Shown here: positions 26,656-34,943 of the stretch, in pieces
Position numbering within the stretch: position 1 is the stretch's first letter
Layout of the letters: each line of letters opens with the position of its first letter
NCBI RefSeq assembly: GCF_026191725.2
Contig: NZ_CP120863.1
Location: 3,514,001 to 3,578,000, forward strand
DNA length: 64,000 bases
Reading direction: 5' to 3'
Source: Roseibium porphyridii
GTDB lineage: Bacteria; Pseudomonadota; Alphaproteobacteria; Rhizobiales; Stappiaceae
Made by a program: the position numbers and the translations under genes
The notes under the pieces: generated by a model
The model's database searches: none
Seen by the model: the letters and a program-made list of their open reading frames with translations, nothing else
Told to the model about the DNA's origin: nothing

Positions 26656-28483
26656 CGCTTTCTTCTGTACCTGTGACCGCTTTGACATTCTGATAAAGCG
26701 CGATATCGACGTCATCGCCACCATTGATATTGAGGCCGTCTACCCTTTTTCGAACCTCGGGCACAAGGCCAATCTCCTTGGAGGCCGCCAAAAACGCAGC
26801 TTCTTCCCGGCTTTCTATGACAGCAATCCGGCAAGATCCCTTTTCAGCAGATGCAGCTTCATTCAAAAATTCGGCCGCATTTTTGGGTGAAATGATCTTT
26901 GTTCCAGTGCCCTCGAGGAAGATGAAACTCGGTTCGTGAAAGCCAGAAGTTACGACCTGTCGGCGAGAAGCATCCGCGCAGCCAGGAACCTCGTCGAGCG
27001 CAGCCACCAGGCGTGGGCTTACCCAGATCGGTGTGAGTGCCGGACCGACAAAGCCCCAAACGCCGATGGCAGCACAGACGGCGGCCATTGTGACCGCAGG
27101 CAACGAATAGAGCGCAGGACCACGAAGGATCCTTGAAGCTGCTGCAACTGCGAACATTGCGCCAAGAGCGACAATCACGGCACCCGGAGGCGATGGCCAG
27201 GTGCCAAGTACAAACGGACCTGCAAATGACGCCACTGCCAGACCAACCGCAGGCACCGCAAGAAGTATCGCCGCAACCCAGCGGACCGATTTCTTGGAAT
27301 TCGCCCCTGCCCCCTCAATCAGCGCAGCAGCAACCGGTAAGGCAAGCGCTGGCAAGAGCGGCATCGTGTAGTGAGGCAATTTGGTCGCGACAAGCTCGAA
27401 GATTACCCAACTCGGCAGAAACCATGCTGTTGCAAATACCACCAGCGGGCTTTTCCGCTCGCGCCAGATCAAAGGCAACGCAATCAGGAAGAATGCCGGC
27501 AACGGCCAGAACACGCCCAGCATCGCGCCAAGATGTGTTAGCGGCGGCGCTCCGTGGCTTTCCTGCCCTTCTCGAACCTTGCCAAGAAGGTCCTTTCCGA
27601 TCGCTTCGGTGAAGAAGGCTCCGTCTGTTGCTATCCAGATGGCAACCAACCAGGGTGAGACGAGCAGGATAGTCCAGACAAGGCCGACGAGCGGAGAAGC
27701 AGCCCTGAACCAGGCAAACTGACGCTTCATGGCCATTAGACCGACAATTGTAAGACCGATGACCATCGGGCCGACAGGCCCCTTGATCAGGATACTTGCG
27801 GCAAATGCTGTCCAAAAAACAAAACTCAGCGTCCACAATCGCTGGCTCTGCTGCTTCAGCCAAATCCGCGCCAGAGCCCCTTGCGCAATGATGATTGTTG
27901 CCAGTAGCACGGCGTCAGTCTTCGCTAGCCTTGCTTCAACACCCACAATGATAGCAAGCGCCGTAAACCCTCCCACAAGCAACGCGCCGGCTGGCCCCAT
28001 AAACGCACGAGCGAGCCAAAATGCAGCGAGAACGCTAATGGTCGAACCTATTATCGACGGCAACCGATAGACCCACAGCGGGGCCTCGGCATCCTTGCCG
28101 GATATCTTTGCTGCCGCAGCCTGTAGCCAATAGATGCCGACGGGTTTCTTGTGGCGGGCCTGTTCCTGGAAGCGAATATCGATGTAGTCCTGCGTCTCAA
28201 GCATTTGCTTTGTTGCCTGAGTAAAGCGCGGCTCGTCACGATCTAGGGGTGGAACTGTCCATTGACCGGGAACAAACAGCACGAGAGACAACAGCAGAAG
28301 CAGAAACGGTGCGGTGATATCGTGACCAAAAATGTGCAGCCAAATCGGCTTCTTCGGTTTTGGAAGTGGCGTTTGAGTGTCTTGTTCTTGACCGTCGTTT
28401 ACTGACGTTTGCTCAGACGATGCATCTTGCTCGTCGGAAGAGACCTCTACCTGGTTCTTCGGCTTTACAGTTTCATCTGCCAT
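26639..28483 (-). CDS. GT39/ArnT-like glycosyltransferase
   Basis: 614 residues with about a dozen membrane helices. The catalytic acid pair lies in VPPLDRDEPRFTQATKQML near residue 75, followed by RFQEQARHKKPVGIYWLQAAA, the ArnT family hallmark. A 40-residue acidic N-terminal tail precedes the first helix. It transfers a sugar from a polyprenyl phosphate to lipid A or another envelope acceptor on the periplasmic side. First gene of the GT39-PAP2-GT2-LAB_N operon. No arnA/arnB-like genes are here, so the sugar is probably not aminoarabinose. Confidence 0.88.
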   Translation of the reverse strand: MADETVKPKNQVEVSSDEQDASSEQTSVNDGQEQDTQTPLPKPKKPIWLHIFGHDITAPFLLLLLSLVLFVPGQWTVPPLDRDEPRFTQATKQMLETQDYIDIRFQEQARHKKPVGIYWLQAAAAKISGKDAEAPLWVYRLPSIIGSTISVLAAFWLARAFMGPAGALLVGGFTALAIIVGVEARLAKTDAVLLATIIIAQGALARIWLKQQSQRLWTLSFVFWTAFAASILIKGPVGPMVIGLTIVGLMAMKRQFAWFRAASPLVGLVWTILLVSPWLVAIWIATDGAFFTEAIGKDLLGKVREGQESHGAPPLTHLGAMLGVFWPLPAFFLIALPLIWRERKSPLVVFATAWFLPSWVIFELVATKLPHYTMPLLPALALPVAAALIEGAGANSKKSVRWVAAILLAVPAVGLAVASFAGPFVLGTWPSPPGAVIVALGAMFAVAAASRILRGPALYSLPAVTMAAVCAAIGVWGFVGPALTPIWVSPRLVAALDEVPGCADASRRQVVTSGFHEPSFIFLEGTGTKIISPKNAAEFLNEAASAEKGSCRIAVIESREEAAFLAASKEIGLVPEVRKRVDGLNINGGDDVDIALYQNVKAVTGTEESDAEQQ

Positions 28484-28646
28484 CTGGTTTCAATTCCGAT
28501 GTCTCACTCAAGCCACGCCCGCCAGCCCGTTGCCATAGAGCTTCTCCTACATGAGCTTTTCAAAAAGGGAAACAAGAGCTTGCTCTGAGCGGTGTGTTCG
28601 CTATCGTCCATTTTGTTTTTTCCTCACTTGAGTCCCAAGGTTTCCC

Positions 28647-29483
28647 ATGACTTTGATTGCCCATATGACCGACCTGCACCTGAGACCAAGAGGCCTGGCG
28701 TGCTATCGGGTTTCAGACACGAACATGTTTGCCGAACGAGCCATTAGGTGTTTGAAGTCTCTTGATCCACAACCGGATGCTCTTGTCATAACCGGGGATC
28801 TGACCGACCGAAGCGACCCGCGTGAATATGCCGTTGCACGAGAACTGCTCTCCCGTCTCGACATGCCGGTCTTCCTTCTGCCTGGAAATCACGACAGCAC
28901 CAGTGGCATGCGGCGTGAAATGAGCAGTTTTCCCGGGATCTCCGAAACGGGCGACGGCAAGATCTGCTACACCGCAAAAATTGGCGATGTTCAGTTGATC
29001 GCACTGGACAGCCATTTGCCTGGAAGTCCTAAGGGTGAGCTGGGTCCCTGGCAACTGGCATGGCTGGACTCCCGTTTGAAGGAAACGCAGGTTCCAACAC
29101 TGCTTGCCCTGCACCATCCACCGGCACTCTCCGGCATCGTTCACATGGACAACATGGGTCTGGTTGACGCGGACGCTCTGGCGGAGGTCATAGCGCCACA
29201 TGCCCATGTTGAAAGGATCATCTGTGGTCACCTTCACAGGCCAATCATTGCCAGTTTTGCCGGAAAGGTGATGACGCTTGCTCCCAGCACCGGTCATCAA
29301 GTCGTTCTCGACCTGACAGAAAACGGGCCAGCCTTGTTCAATTTCGAGCCCCCAGCCTATTTTCTTCACTACCATTCTGAAGCGACGGGAGTGGTTTCTC
29401 ACATGGCATATGTTGAGGCGTTCCCTGGCCCCCATCATTTCTTTGCCGATGAAGGTGTTGTATGGCCGGGTGACGAGGCATGA
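28647..29483 (+). CDS. Class III cyclic-nucleotide phosphodiesterase-like
   Basis: 278 residues of the calcineurin-type metallophosphoesterase fold with all metal motifs: HMTDLHLRPRG, VITGDLTDRSD, LLPGNHDST, LLALHHPP and ICGHLHRPI. This order and spacing match CpdA/GpdQ enzymes that cleave cAMP or glycerophosphodiesters in the cytoplasm. It is translationally coupled (ATGA overlap) to the CAP-domain gene. Exact substrate unknown. Confidence 0.85.
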   Translation: MTLIAHMTDLHLRPRGLACYRVSDTNMFAERAIRCLKSLDPQPDALVITGDLTDRSDPREYAVARELLSRLDMPVFLLPGNHDSTSGMRREMSSFPGISETGDGKICYTAKIGDVQLIALDSHLPGSPKGELGPWQLAWLDSRLKETQVPTLLALHHPPALSGIVHMDNMGLVDADALAEVIAPHAHVERIICGHLHRPIIASFAGKVMTLAPSTGHQVVLDLTENGPALFNFEPPAYFLHYHSEATGVVSHMAYVEAFPGPHHFFADEGVVWPGDEA

Positions 29484-30031
29484 TAGAAATCGCTCGTGCG
29501 AAAAGGCGCGGCCTATGGCCAGGCATGTTTATCTTGTTGGCTCTTGTTCTCATGTCCTGCGGAGCATTGCCGGGCGGCAGTGAACTTGAAGACAAGACCA
29601 TCCTTACAGATCAGACCGTCGATAAATCTCAAATGCTGTCGATGATAAACACATATCGACAACAGAACGGGCGTCCGCCGCTACGTCACGATCCGGAACT
29701 TGATTCTGTATCGCAGGACATGGCACGTCACATTGCCGAACGTGACAGCATGGACACGTGGGCACACAGCGCTTTCGGTCTGTCTCAAAGATTGGATAAA
29801 GCCGGATACGCAAACTATGCGGGGGCGGAAAATCTCGGCGCTGGATATGCCGATCTGAATGCTGCCTTTCAGGGGTGGCAGGGTTCTGAGGGGCACAACA
29901 AAAATCTGCTCAACCCTTATGTAACCCGCGTCGGTATCGCGCGGACCAATCGCAACACCGGAAAATGGCGAAACTTCTGGGTCATGACCTTGTCGCGTCC
30001 CAATGAAGACGGGCGGCCAACGGCGCGTTAG
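29480..30031 (+). CDS. CAP/SCP-domain lipoprotein
   Basis: 183 residues. A basic start (RAKRRG), hydrophobic core and LMSC give a probable lipobox with C about residue 25. The CAP domain follows: MLSMINTYRQQNGRPPLRHDPELDSVSQDMARHIAERD, WAHSAF, GAENLGAGY and GSEGHNKNLLNPYVTRVGIA, with the His pair of the family. Bacterial CAP proteins are secreted or periplasmic and mostly of unknown activity. It overlaps the phosphodiesterase gene by four bases. Confidence 0.87.
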   Translation: MIEIARAKRRGLWPGMFILLALVLMSCGALPGGSELEDKTILTDQTVDKSQMLSMINTYRQQNGRPPLRHDPELDSVSQDMARHIAERDSMDTWAHSAFGLSQRLDKAGYANYAGAENLGAGYADLNAAFQGWQGSEGHNKNLLNPYVTRVGIARTNRNTGKWRNFWVMTLSRPNEDGRPTAR

Positions 30032-30057
30032 CTGTCAAAACCCCTGATCCATGAACG

Positions 30058-30084
30058 AAAAAATGGCGGGGTCGCCCCCACCAT
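30058..30084 (-). terminator. Terminator for the YcaO gene
   Basis: On the minus strand a nine-position stem with one internal mismatch (30063-30071 with 30076-30084) and a four-base loop is followed by six T (30063-30058 complement). It lies about 125 bases after the YcaO stop codon and closes that transcript. Confidence 0.65.
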
Positions 30085-30207
30085 GAGTTTCTTCCAGAGA
30101 TTGGATGATCCGAGGACCACCCGGACGCCGCACTAAACCTGAGTACGAAAGTCATGTTTTTAGTACCGCGCGTGCGCTGCGCTGTCAATTGACGATTTCA
30201 AAGCCTG

Positions 30208-31611
30208 TTAGAACGGAAATGGCCTCGACGCGAACTCTTCCTCTGTTCCTGGTGTCGCTCTCAAACCGCGCTCAACAACACCCTCATAAAGGCGTCTTTT
30301 GCCAAACCGTGGTTCCCAAGTGCAAAGGTCCGGTGAAACGAGTTTTACGCAAGGAATATTCAAGTCCGGGCGCGTGGCATCAAACTCGTAGATACGCAAT
30401 TTCCGGTCAAAACAGCTTTGCAACAGGTCGTCGCTGGAAAAACTCACTAGCGCCTGTCTCTCATCTGCTGTCGCTGCATTTTCCAGAGGCAAATCGTCAA
30501 AGATCGAGTTATTGCGAGCATACGCCAGTTGCCGCGGCACACGTGCAGCCGAACCGCCGCTTTCAGTTTGGGCTGGATATGCCCGATCCATCAAGGCAAG
30601 AGAGTTTTCAGCCTGGAGCATTTCCTGCAAAGCGCTTTCGCACGCCTCAACGAGCGTACCAGCTGCCGCCGAACCAATAACGCAGCGCCCACCTGATCCA
30701 TTGTGCGAAACCGCCAGGGCGACCTGAATATCCAAGTCGGTTTCAACCGACAAGACACACCAATGCCGCGATCTTTGGTTTAAAAATTCGATCAGAGAAT
30801 TGCGCAAGATTTCATTCAAAAACCCCGCCCTCAGAAGAGTTATCCCCAGGCGGTTGTACCATGCTTGCGCGATGGCATCCCTTTCCACCAACTCCCTCAA
30901 GGCTCTGTTTCGAGCACCTTCCAGGCTCGACCAAACAGCGCAGCCTGCGCTGGAAGCGAAGGACATGGTGCGACCAGATAATTGCTCCAATTCCTTGAAG
31001 AGTATTCCGATACTTGGAAACGACAATACTTCGTCTTTTATAAGGTTTCTAAGGAAGACTCGACGTTGAAAAAGCTCCTCCCAGGACGCTGCGGCATGCG
31101 CTCCATTCCGCATCTCTAACTGCAGCTGCGTCCTTGCTGCGCGCTCCTGACGATCACTTAGCCCGATCACGTCCATAAACGCTACCTTTGGTTGTTCGGA
31201 CTTACCTAAAAAAACCCTTCCGTCTTTATACCCACAAGTCCAAAGGCTTACTCTTTCAGCCAGCTCTCCAATACAACTTATGGCTGCATTTTGACGTTCC
31301 CAGCCTTGCCCTCCACCGGGAAGAGTTTGAGATGCCCTCTTCGCTTCATCTTCAACATGTTCAACCAGGTTCAACAGACCAGTGCAGAAAGCAACCGGAC
31401 AAAATTCAACATCCATCGGAACCAGTTTCACGTCGTGCGAAGTCAGAAATGGAAGAAAGAGGTTCAGGCTTTGATCGGCTATTTGGATTTCCGAGGGCCC
31501 ATCATTCGAGCCGAGATGCAACAGCCCGACCCGCTGGAGATCGGAAAGAATTTCCGTCGACACATCACGCAACTCAGTCGGAATTTTCGACCCGTCCAAC
31601 TTCTCCGCCAT
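30208..31611 (-). CDS. YcaO-family peptide cyclodehydratase-like enzyme
   Basis: 467 residues from the ATG at 31611, which has GGGTAGG just upstream; a GTG at 31659 would add 16 residues. The YcaO ATP-binding pattern is visible: GGGQGWERQNAAISCIGELAERVS (99-122), SSAGCAVWSSLEGARNRALRELVERDA (220-246) and ESALQEMLQAE (325-335). The C-terminus is PFPF, a short form of the PxPxP tail of azoline-forming YcaOs. Such enzymes use ATP to activate a backbone amide and make azolines, thioamides or amidines. No ThiF/E1, TfuA or dehydrogenase gene is adjacent, and the first 95 residues do not look like an E1 domain. The gene is divergent from two NHLP peptide genes, its likely substrates. Confidence 0.85.
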   Translation of the reverse strand: MAEKLDGSKIPTELRDVSTEILSDLQRVGLLHLGSNDGPSEIQIADQSLNLFLPFLTSHDVKLVPMDVEFCPVAFCTGLLNLVEHVEDEAKRASQTLPGGGQGWERQNAAISCIGELAERVSLWTCGYKDGRVFLGKSEQPKVAFMDVIGLSDRQERAARTQLQLEMRNGAHAAASWEELFQRRVFLRNLIKDEVLSFPSIGILFKELEQLSGRTMSFASSAGCAVWSSLEGARNRALRELVERDAIAQAWYNRLGITLLRAGFLNEILRNSLIEFLNQRSRHWCVLSVETDLDIQVALAVSHNGSGGRCVIGSAAAGTLVEACESALQEMLQAENSLALMDRAYPAQTESGGSAARVPRQLAYARNNSIFDDLPLENAATADERQALVSFSSDDLLQSCFDRKLRIYEFDATRPDLNIPCVKLVSPDLCTWEPRFGKRRLYEGVVERGLRATPGTEEEFASRPFPF

Positions 31612-31721
31612 ACCTACCCGCCGACCAAGTTTAAGTATCCATAGGACACTTTGCTTCACCCTATAATTGCAGCACTTGTAGATTATTTGAATTACTATTG
31701 AGCCACTTTTTAAAATCGAAT

Positions 31722-31794
31722 TTAGTAATTCTCGAAGTCAGTCAAGCGTTAGTAAAGTTAAATTACCCACCAACTTTTACTAAAGTTTGACTGA
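31722..31794. promoter_or_regulatory. Large inverted repeat in the YcaO/peptide promoter
   Basis: Arms at 31738-31759 and 31772-31794 are near-perfect inverted copies (TCAGTCAA...TTAGTAAA...GTT), separated by 12 bases. The heptamer TTAGTAA occurs at 31722, at 31749, and inverted at 31777. The site lies in the middle of the 255-base divergent promoter, about 75 bases before the first peptide gene. It is a strong operator candidate for the cluster, possibly for the SARP regulator at 32514-34502, though SARPs usually bind direct repeats. Confidence 0.65.
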
Positions 31795-31866
31795 TTTTCA
31801 AATAGCCGCGTGACCATCCCACCATTTAACACGGCGCGGCGCAATTTTAACTTCAGGAGGCTCACT

Positions 31867-32157
31867 ATGCACGCCAAAACTACTTCACAGAAAAACCTGG
31901 AATTCGGCGCGAAACTCGGTGCAATCATTCAAAATGCTGATGACCGCGCCAAACTGATTGATGATCCGAAAGCAGTTCTCGGCGACCTTGGCGCTGCCTC
32001 GGATGTTCAGTTGCTTGCGGACACAGCCGACACGGTTCATCTGGTTATTCCGGCAAATATCGATACAGCCCGAGTTGCTGCAGGCGACGAAACATACTTC
32101 GAGGAACTCGGCAAAGCTGCCTTGGGAAGCTGCTACTACGAAGATCTGCCTGAGTAA
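31867..32157 (+). CDS. NHLP-type RiPP precursor with Cys core
   Basis: 96 residues. The ATG at 31867 follows AGGAGG by seven bases; the open frame extends upstream to 31810 without a site. Residues 12-62 match the nitrile-hydratase-like leader peptide family: a helix, DDPKAVLGDLG (32-42) and the strand DTVHLVIP (55-62). After a linker, YFEELGKAALG (77-87) is followed by the C-terminal stretch SCYYEDLPE with the only Cys (C89). By family logic the leader is removed near ALG and the last 9-10 residues form the core. One Ser and one Cys are available for the divergent YcaO enzyme. No protease or exporter gene is nearby. Confidence 0.85.
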   Translation: MHAKTTSQKNLEFGAKLGAIIQNADDRAKLIDDPKAVLGDLGAASDVQLLADTADTVHLVIPANIDTARVAAGDETYFEELGKAALGSCYYEDLPE

Positions 32158-32179
32158 TTTTGGATCAAACAGCGCTGTT

Positions 32180-32201
32180 ACCCGGGCAACTATGTCCGGG
32201 T
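32180..32201 (+). other. Stem-loop between the two peptide genes
   Basis: Six GC-rich pairs (32180-32185 with 32196-32201) with a ten-base loop, in the 68-base gap between the peptide genes. No T-tract follows, so it would weaken or process rather than end the transcript. It could lower expression of the second peptide relative to the first. Confidence 0.45.
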
Positions 32202-32225
32202 GGCTGCTGGCAAAAGGTTAGTCAA

Positions 32226-32507
32226 ATGGCTCGGTTCCCGCATTACAAAAGAAATACGAAAGCCCTGGGTGAGTTGCTTGCAAAGGCTTCCTTAGACCCA
32301 GCTCTCAAAAGAGAATTGGTTGAGAACCCGAATAAAGTGCTGTCAGAACTTGGTCTACCAGAACAAGCGACAGAGCTTCTTAATTTCAAAGTCGTGGAAG
32401 CAGAAACCGATAGATCAACAATTGCCCTGCCTTTCAGATTAAATGGCAAGAAGCTGGCGCAATCCAATCCTCAATATCTGTCAGAGCTGGGCCAGCTACT
32501 GCAGTAG
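32226..32507 (+). CDS. Second NHLP-like peptide, leader without core
   Basis: 93 residues from the ATG at 32226 (AAAGG upstream); an in-frame ATG at 32160 is less likely. It resembles the first peptide: helix LGELLAKASLDPALKREL, ENPNKVLSELG (33-43), a strand STIALPF (64-70) and YLSELGQLLQ at the very end. The last block aligns with YFEELGKAAL of the first peptide, and the protein stops exactly where that one continues with GSC. It has no Cys. It therefore looks like a leader without a core: a decayed precursor, a scaffold protein, or a regulator of the YcaO enzyme. Confidence 0.75.
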   Translation: MARFPHYKRNTKALGELLAKASLDPALKRELVENPNKVLSELGLPEQATELLNFKVVEAETDRSTIALPFRLNGKKLAQSNPQYLSELGQLLQ

Positions 32508-32513
32508 GCTCAC

Positions 32514-34502
32514 CTACCTTGTTCCTTCAAAAAGGAATTTCTGGACGAGAGCTGCCCCCTTGTCGAAATTTTGACGAACAGCTTTGTCCTGGAAAAAATT
32601 CACTCTTGTGCGCCATGTGACAGGGTCTGCAGTGAATTCAGGAGCACTATCCAACAAAGCAGCTCTCTGGTCCGTAAAACGCTGAAGCGTCTGCAACGCC
32701 TCGTCTTCTCTTCCAGAACAAATCAGCGCAGCGACACGGGTTGTCAAACCACCGACACTGATGCCTGCCCCTCTTTCGATTTGCGTGATTGCGCTCTCAA
32801 AGTCATCCGACGCAAAATAGATGTTGGCAAGATATTCGTAGAAAACCCGTGGCACAAACGAGAACAGGTTAAAGGCCCGTTCGGCGGTTGCGCGCGCTTC
32901 ATCCACATCACCTGAAAATGCAAGTCCTTCGGCGACTGACATGAGATTAGCAGGGTCTGACGATCTCAAACGACCAGCGTTTTGGAATGCGCGCCGCGCT
33001 TCATCTGGCATGTTGGACAATATCAACGCCCATCCGTAGACACGTTGGTTTGCCGCCTGCCAAGGATCTAGGACAATGGCCTTTTCGGCTAAATTTAGTA
33101 GACCGCCCATGCCATCGTGGGTTGTCTTGTCATGGAGCGGAAAATGCAGTTCCTGCTTCATGATGATTGATGCTTTGCCAGAATAGATCAATGAAAACGA
33201 ACCGTTTGACCGTTCCAAATCATTGAGCAATCGCATTGCCTTCTCATCAGACTGCGGAGTGAAATCCCACAACAATGCTTCGGCTTGGCACCAACGAGCG
33301 AAAATTGAGGTGTTTGAGGGGTTTCTCAGTCTCGTCGTTGCAACCGAATGGACCCTGCTAACGACCTGACTTGCTGCCGGGGCGATGCCGTCCCAGAGAC
33401 TAAGGTCAATGATTTCGTTAAAGACAATCTGCCCATTGCTGCGGTCCTCAAACTGGATCGCAATCTTTCCACTGCGTTCATCATGCCTGAACCGCAATTG
33501 GTAACTGCCCAATTCATGACCATGAACCAGTGTCGGTTTTGGAAAGTTTTCTTCGCCGAAATACTCCGACTCATACAGATCGAAAGACTTGAAGGAAGAC
33601 AGGCCTGAGACAATCTCTTCGCGAAGGTGGACCGCGTCGTTCAGCCCCTTCTTGTGGAGCGATGAAGAGATAATTGAAATCTCAGGAAGCTTGACGACCT
33701 CTTCGTTGTTTGAAAGCACACTATGGGTCGCACCAATATCCCCAGGGTGGTGCGAAACTCCAGCTCTTTTGCCTTCGGCTTCTTCCGCAATCAGAAGCGC
33801 CCGTGTTTCCTCATCTGGCTCCGCATCGAGATGAAGACGCATTTCGCGCTCGCAGGTCTTGAACTGCTGTTCAGCGCGTTCGGGCTGGCCAAGCTTCTTG
33901 TAGAGCCGGATAAGCAGACGGTGAGCGGCTTCAAAGGCAGGATCTATGGTGAGAAGAAACTTGCCTCCGGCCTCAACCTGCTGTCCGCCATCGTCTACAG
34001 ATATCTCGTCCAGATGCCGAAAGGCGGCTGTTGAAACTTCAGAACGCACGCGTTCGCGTTCAACCTGGATCCAGTCATTCAGCTCCGGGTCAATATCTTC
34101 GAAGCCTGCCAGAAACTCTCCGCGCCATAAATCTGTGGCTTCACGAAAATCGGAAGCGCGCCCGTTTTCAAGCAGGCGCATCACCTCGTCCAAATCAGTG
34201 TAAAATGCGGAAGATCCAAGCTGAACATGACCAGGCGACGAACGCACAACATCAATGCCCGCGGCTTCTTCTGCGGTTTTGAGCTGTCGCAGCGCTTGGC
34301 GCATCGACTGCATCGCCTTGTGTCTGTCCGTACCGCTCCACAACAGATCGGCCAGTGTCTCACGCGGCGCAGTAAGTCCACTCATCCGGCTCAGATAGGC
34401 CATGATTGCCAGGGCTTTACGGGTCTTGACTGCGACCGGCTCCAAGTCCTTGCTCATCAGCAAGGGCCGTCCTAGGCAAGCGAAACAATACGCCTTTGCC
34501 AT
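32514..34502 (-). CDS. SARP/BTAD-type regulator with TPR-like C-terminus
   Basis: 662 residues from the ATG at 34502 (GGGGAA upstream). The N-terminus has the OmpR-like DNA-binding fold of SARP regulators (TRKALAIMAYLSRMSG, ETLADLLWSG, SMRQALRQLK). A BTAD domain follows to about residue 240 (DLWRGEFLAGFEDIDPELNDWIQVERERV, LLRLYKKLGQPERAEQQFKTCEREM, DEETRALL). A middle domain of TolB-like beta character and TPR-like helices (EARATAERAFNLF, ESAITQIERGAGI) fill the rest. SARPs activate secondary-metabolite genes. It is convergent with the peptide genes, only six bases after the second stop codon, and is the likely regulator of the cluster. Confidence 0.85.
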   Translation of the reverse strand: MAKAYCFACLGRPLLMSKDLEPVAVKTRKALAIMAYLSRMSGLTAPRETLADLLWSGTDRHKAMQSMRQALRQLKTAEEAAGIDVVRSSPGHVQLGSSAFYTDLDEVMRLLENGRASDFREATDLWRGEFLAGFEDIDPELNDWIQVERERVRSEVSTAAFRHLDEISVDDGGQQVEAGGKFLLTIDPAFEAAHRLLIRLYKKLGQPERAEQQFKTCEREMRLHLDAEPDEETRALLIAEEAEGKRAGVSHHPGDIGATHSVLSNNEEVVKLPEISIISSSLHKKGLNDAVHLREEIVSGLSSFKSFDLYESEYFGEENFPKPTLVHGHELGSYQLRFRHDERSGKIAIQFEDRSNGQIVFNEIIDLSLWDGIAPAASQVVSRVHSVATTRLRNPSNTSIFARWCQAEALLWDFTPQSDEKAMRLLNDLERSNGSFSLIYSGKASIIMKQELHFPLHDKTTHDGMGGLLNLAEKAIVLDPWQAANQRVYGWALILSNMPDEARRAFQNAGRLRSSDPANLMSVAEGLAFSGDVDEARATAERAFNLFSFVPRVFYEYLANIYFASDDFESAITQIERGAGISVGGLTTRVAALICSGREDEALQTLQRFTDQRAALLDSAPEFTADPVTWRTRVNFFQDKAVRQNFDKGAALVQKFLFEGTR

Positions 34503-34685
34503 CAATTCCCCGTATTTGAACATCAGCATCAATGTTGTCGTGGTCACGCAACCGCGGATAATACGCAACCGCAAACACAACAACAGCTTATCACGCTTAT
34601 TTCACGCCGCAACAGCATGATTTAAATGGATGGTCACCGCAGCGCGAAGCTGCAAACGGCGAATCGAATACTGGTGGGTAGTAAA

Positions 34686-34943
34686 ATGTCAAAGACAGTC
34701 AGCAAACCGGACCTTACCGAATCCCAACAGGAACCGGCAGTTGAAGCGATTAAACGCATGATCCGGTACACCAAGAAGGAATCGGACAAGGACGGGCGGA
34801 CTTTCTGCTCCTACTTCCTCGACATGGCTCTGCAGTCGTTGGAAGACGGAACCGAGGATCTCGACAGCCTCCTGAAGACGAAGATCACACCGCTCATGGT
34901 GGGGCAACAAAGTGTGGAAAGCTCCAAGTCAGAAAACGCCTGA
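34686..34943 (+). CDS. Small soluble protein, unknown
   Basis: 85 residues from the ATG at 34686 (GGTGGGT upstream). Acidic and helical, with TFCSYFLDMALQSLED in the middle and no signal peptide or membrane segment. Looks like the small conserved hypothetical proteins found in Hyphomicrobiales, but no named family was recognised. It is divergent from the SARP gene, so it could share its promoter region. Confidence 0.6.
   Translation: MSKTVSKPDLTESQQEPAVEAIKRMIRYTKKESDKDGRTFCSYFLDMALQSLEDGTEDLDSLLKTKITPLMVGQQSVESSKSENA

Noticed and set aside
32522..32537. Hairpin terminator between the second peptide gene and the SARP gene
   Set aside because: A six-pair AT-rich stem inside the SARP coding end with only three T behind it; too weak to call.
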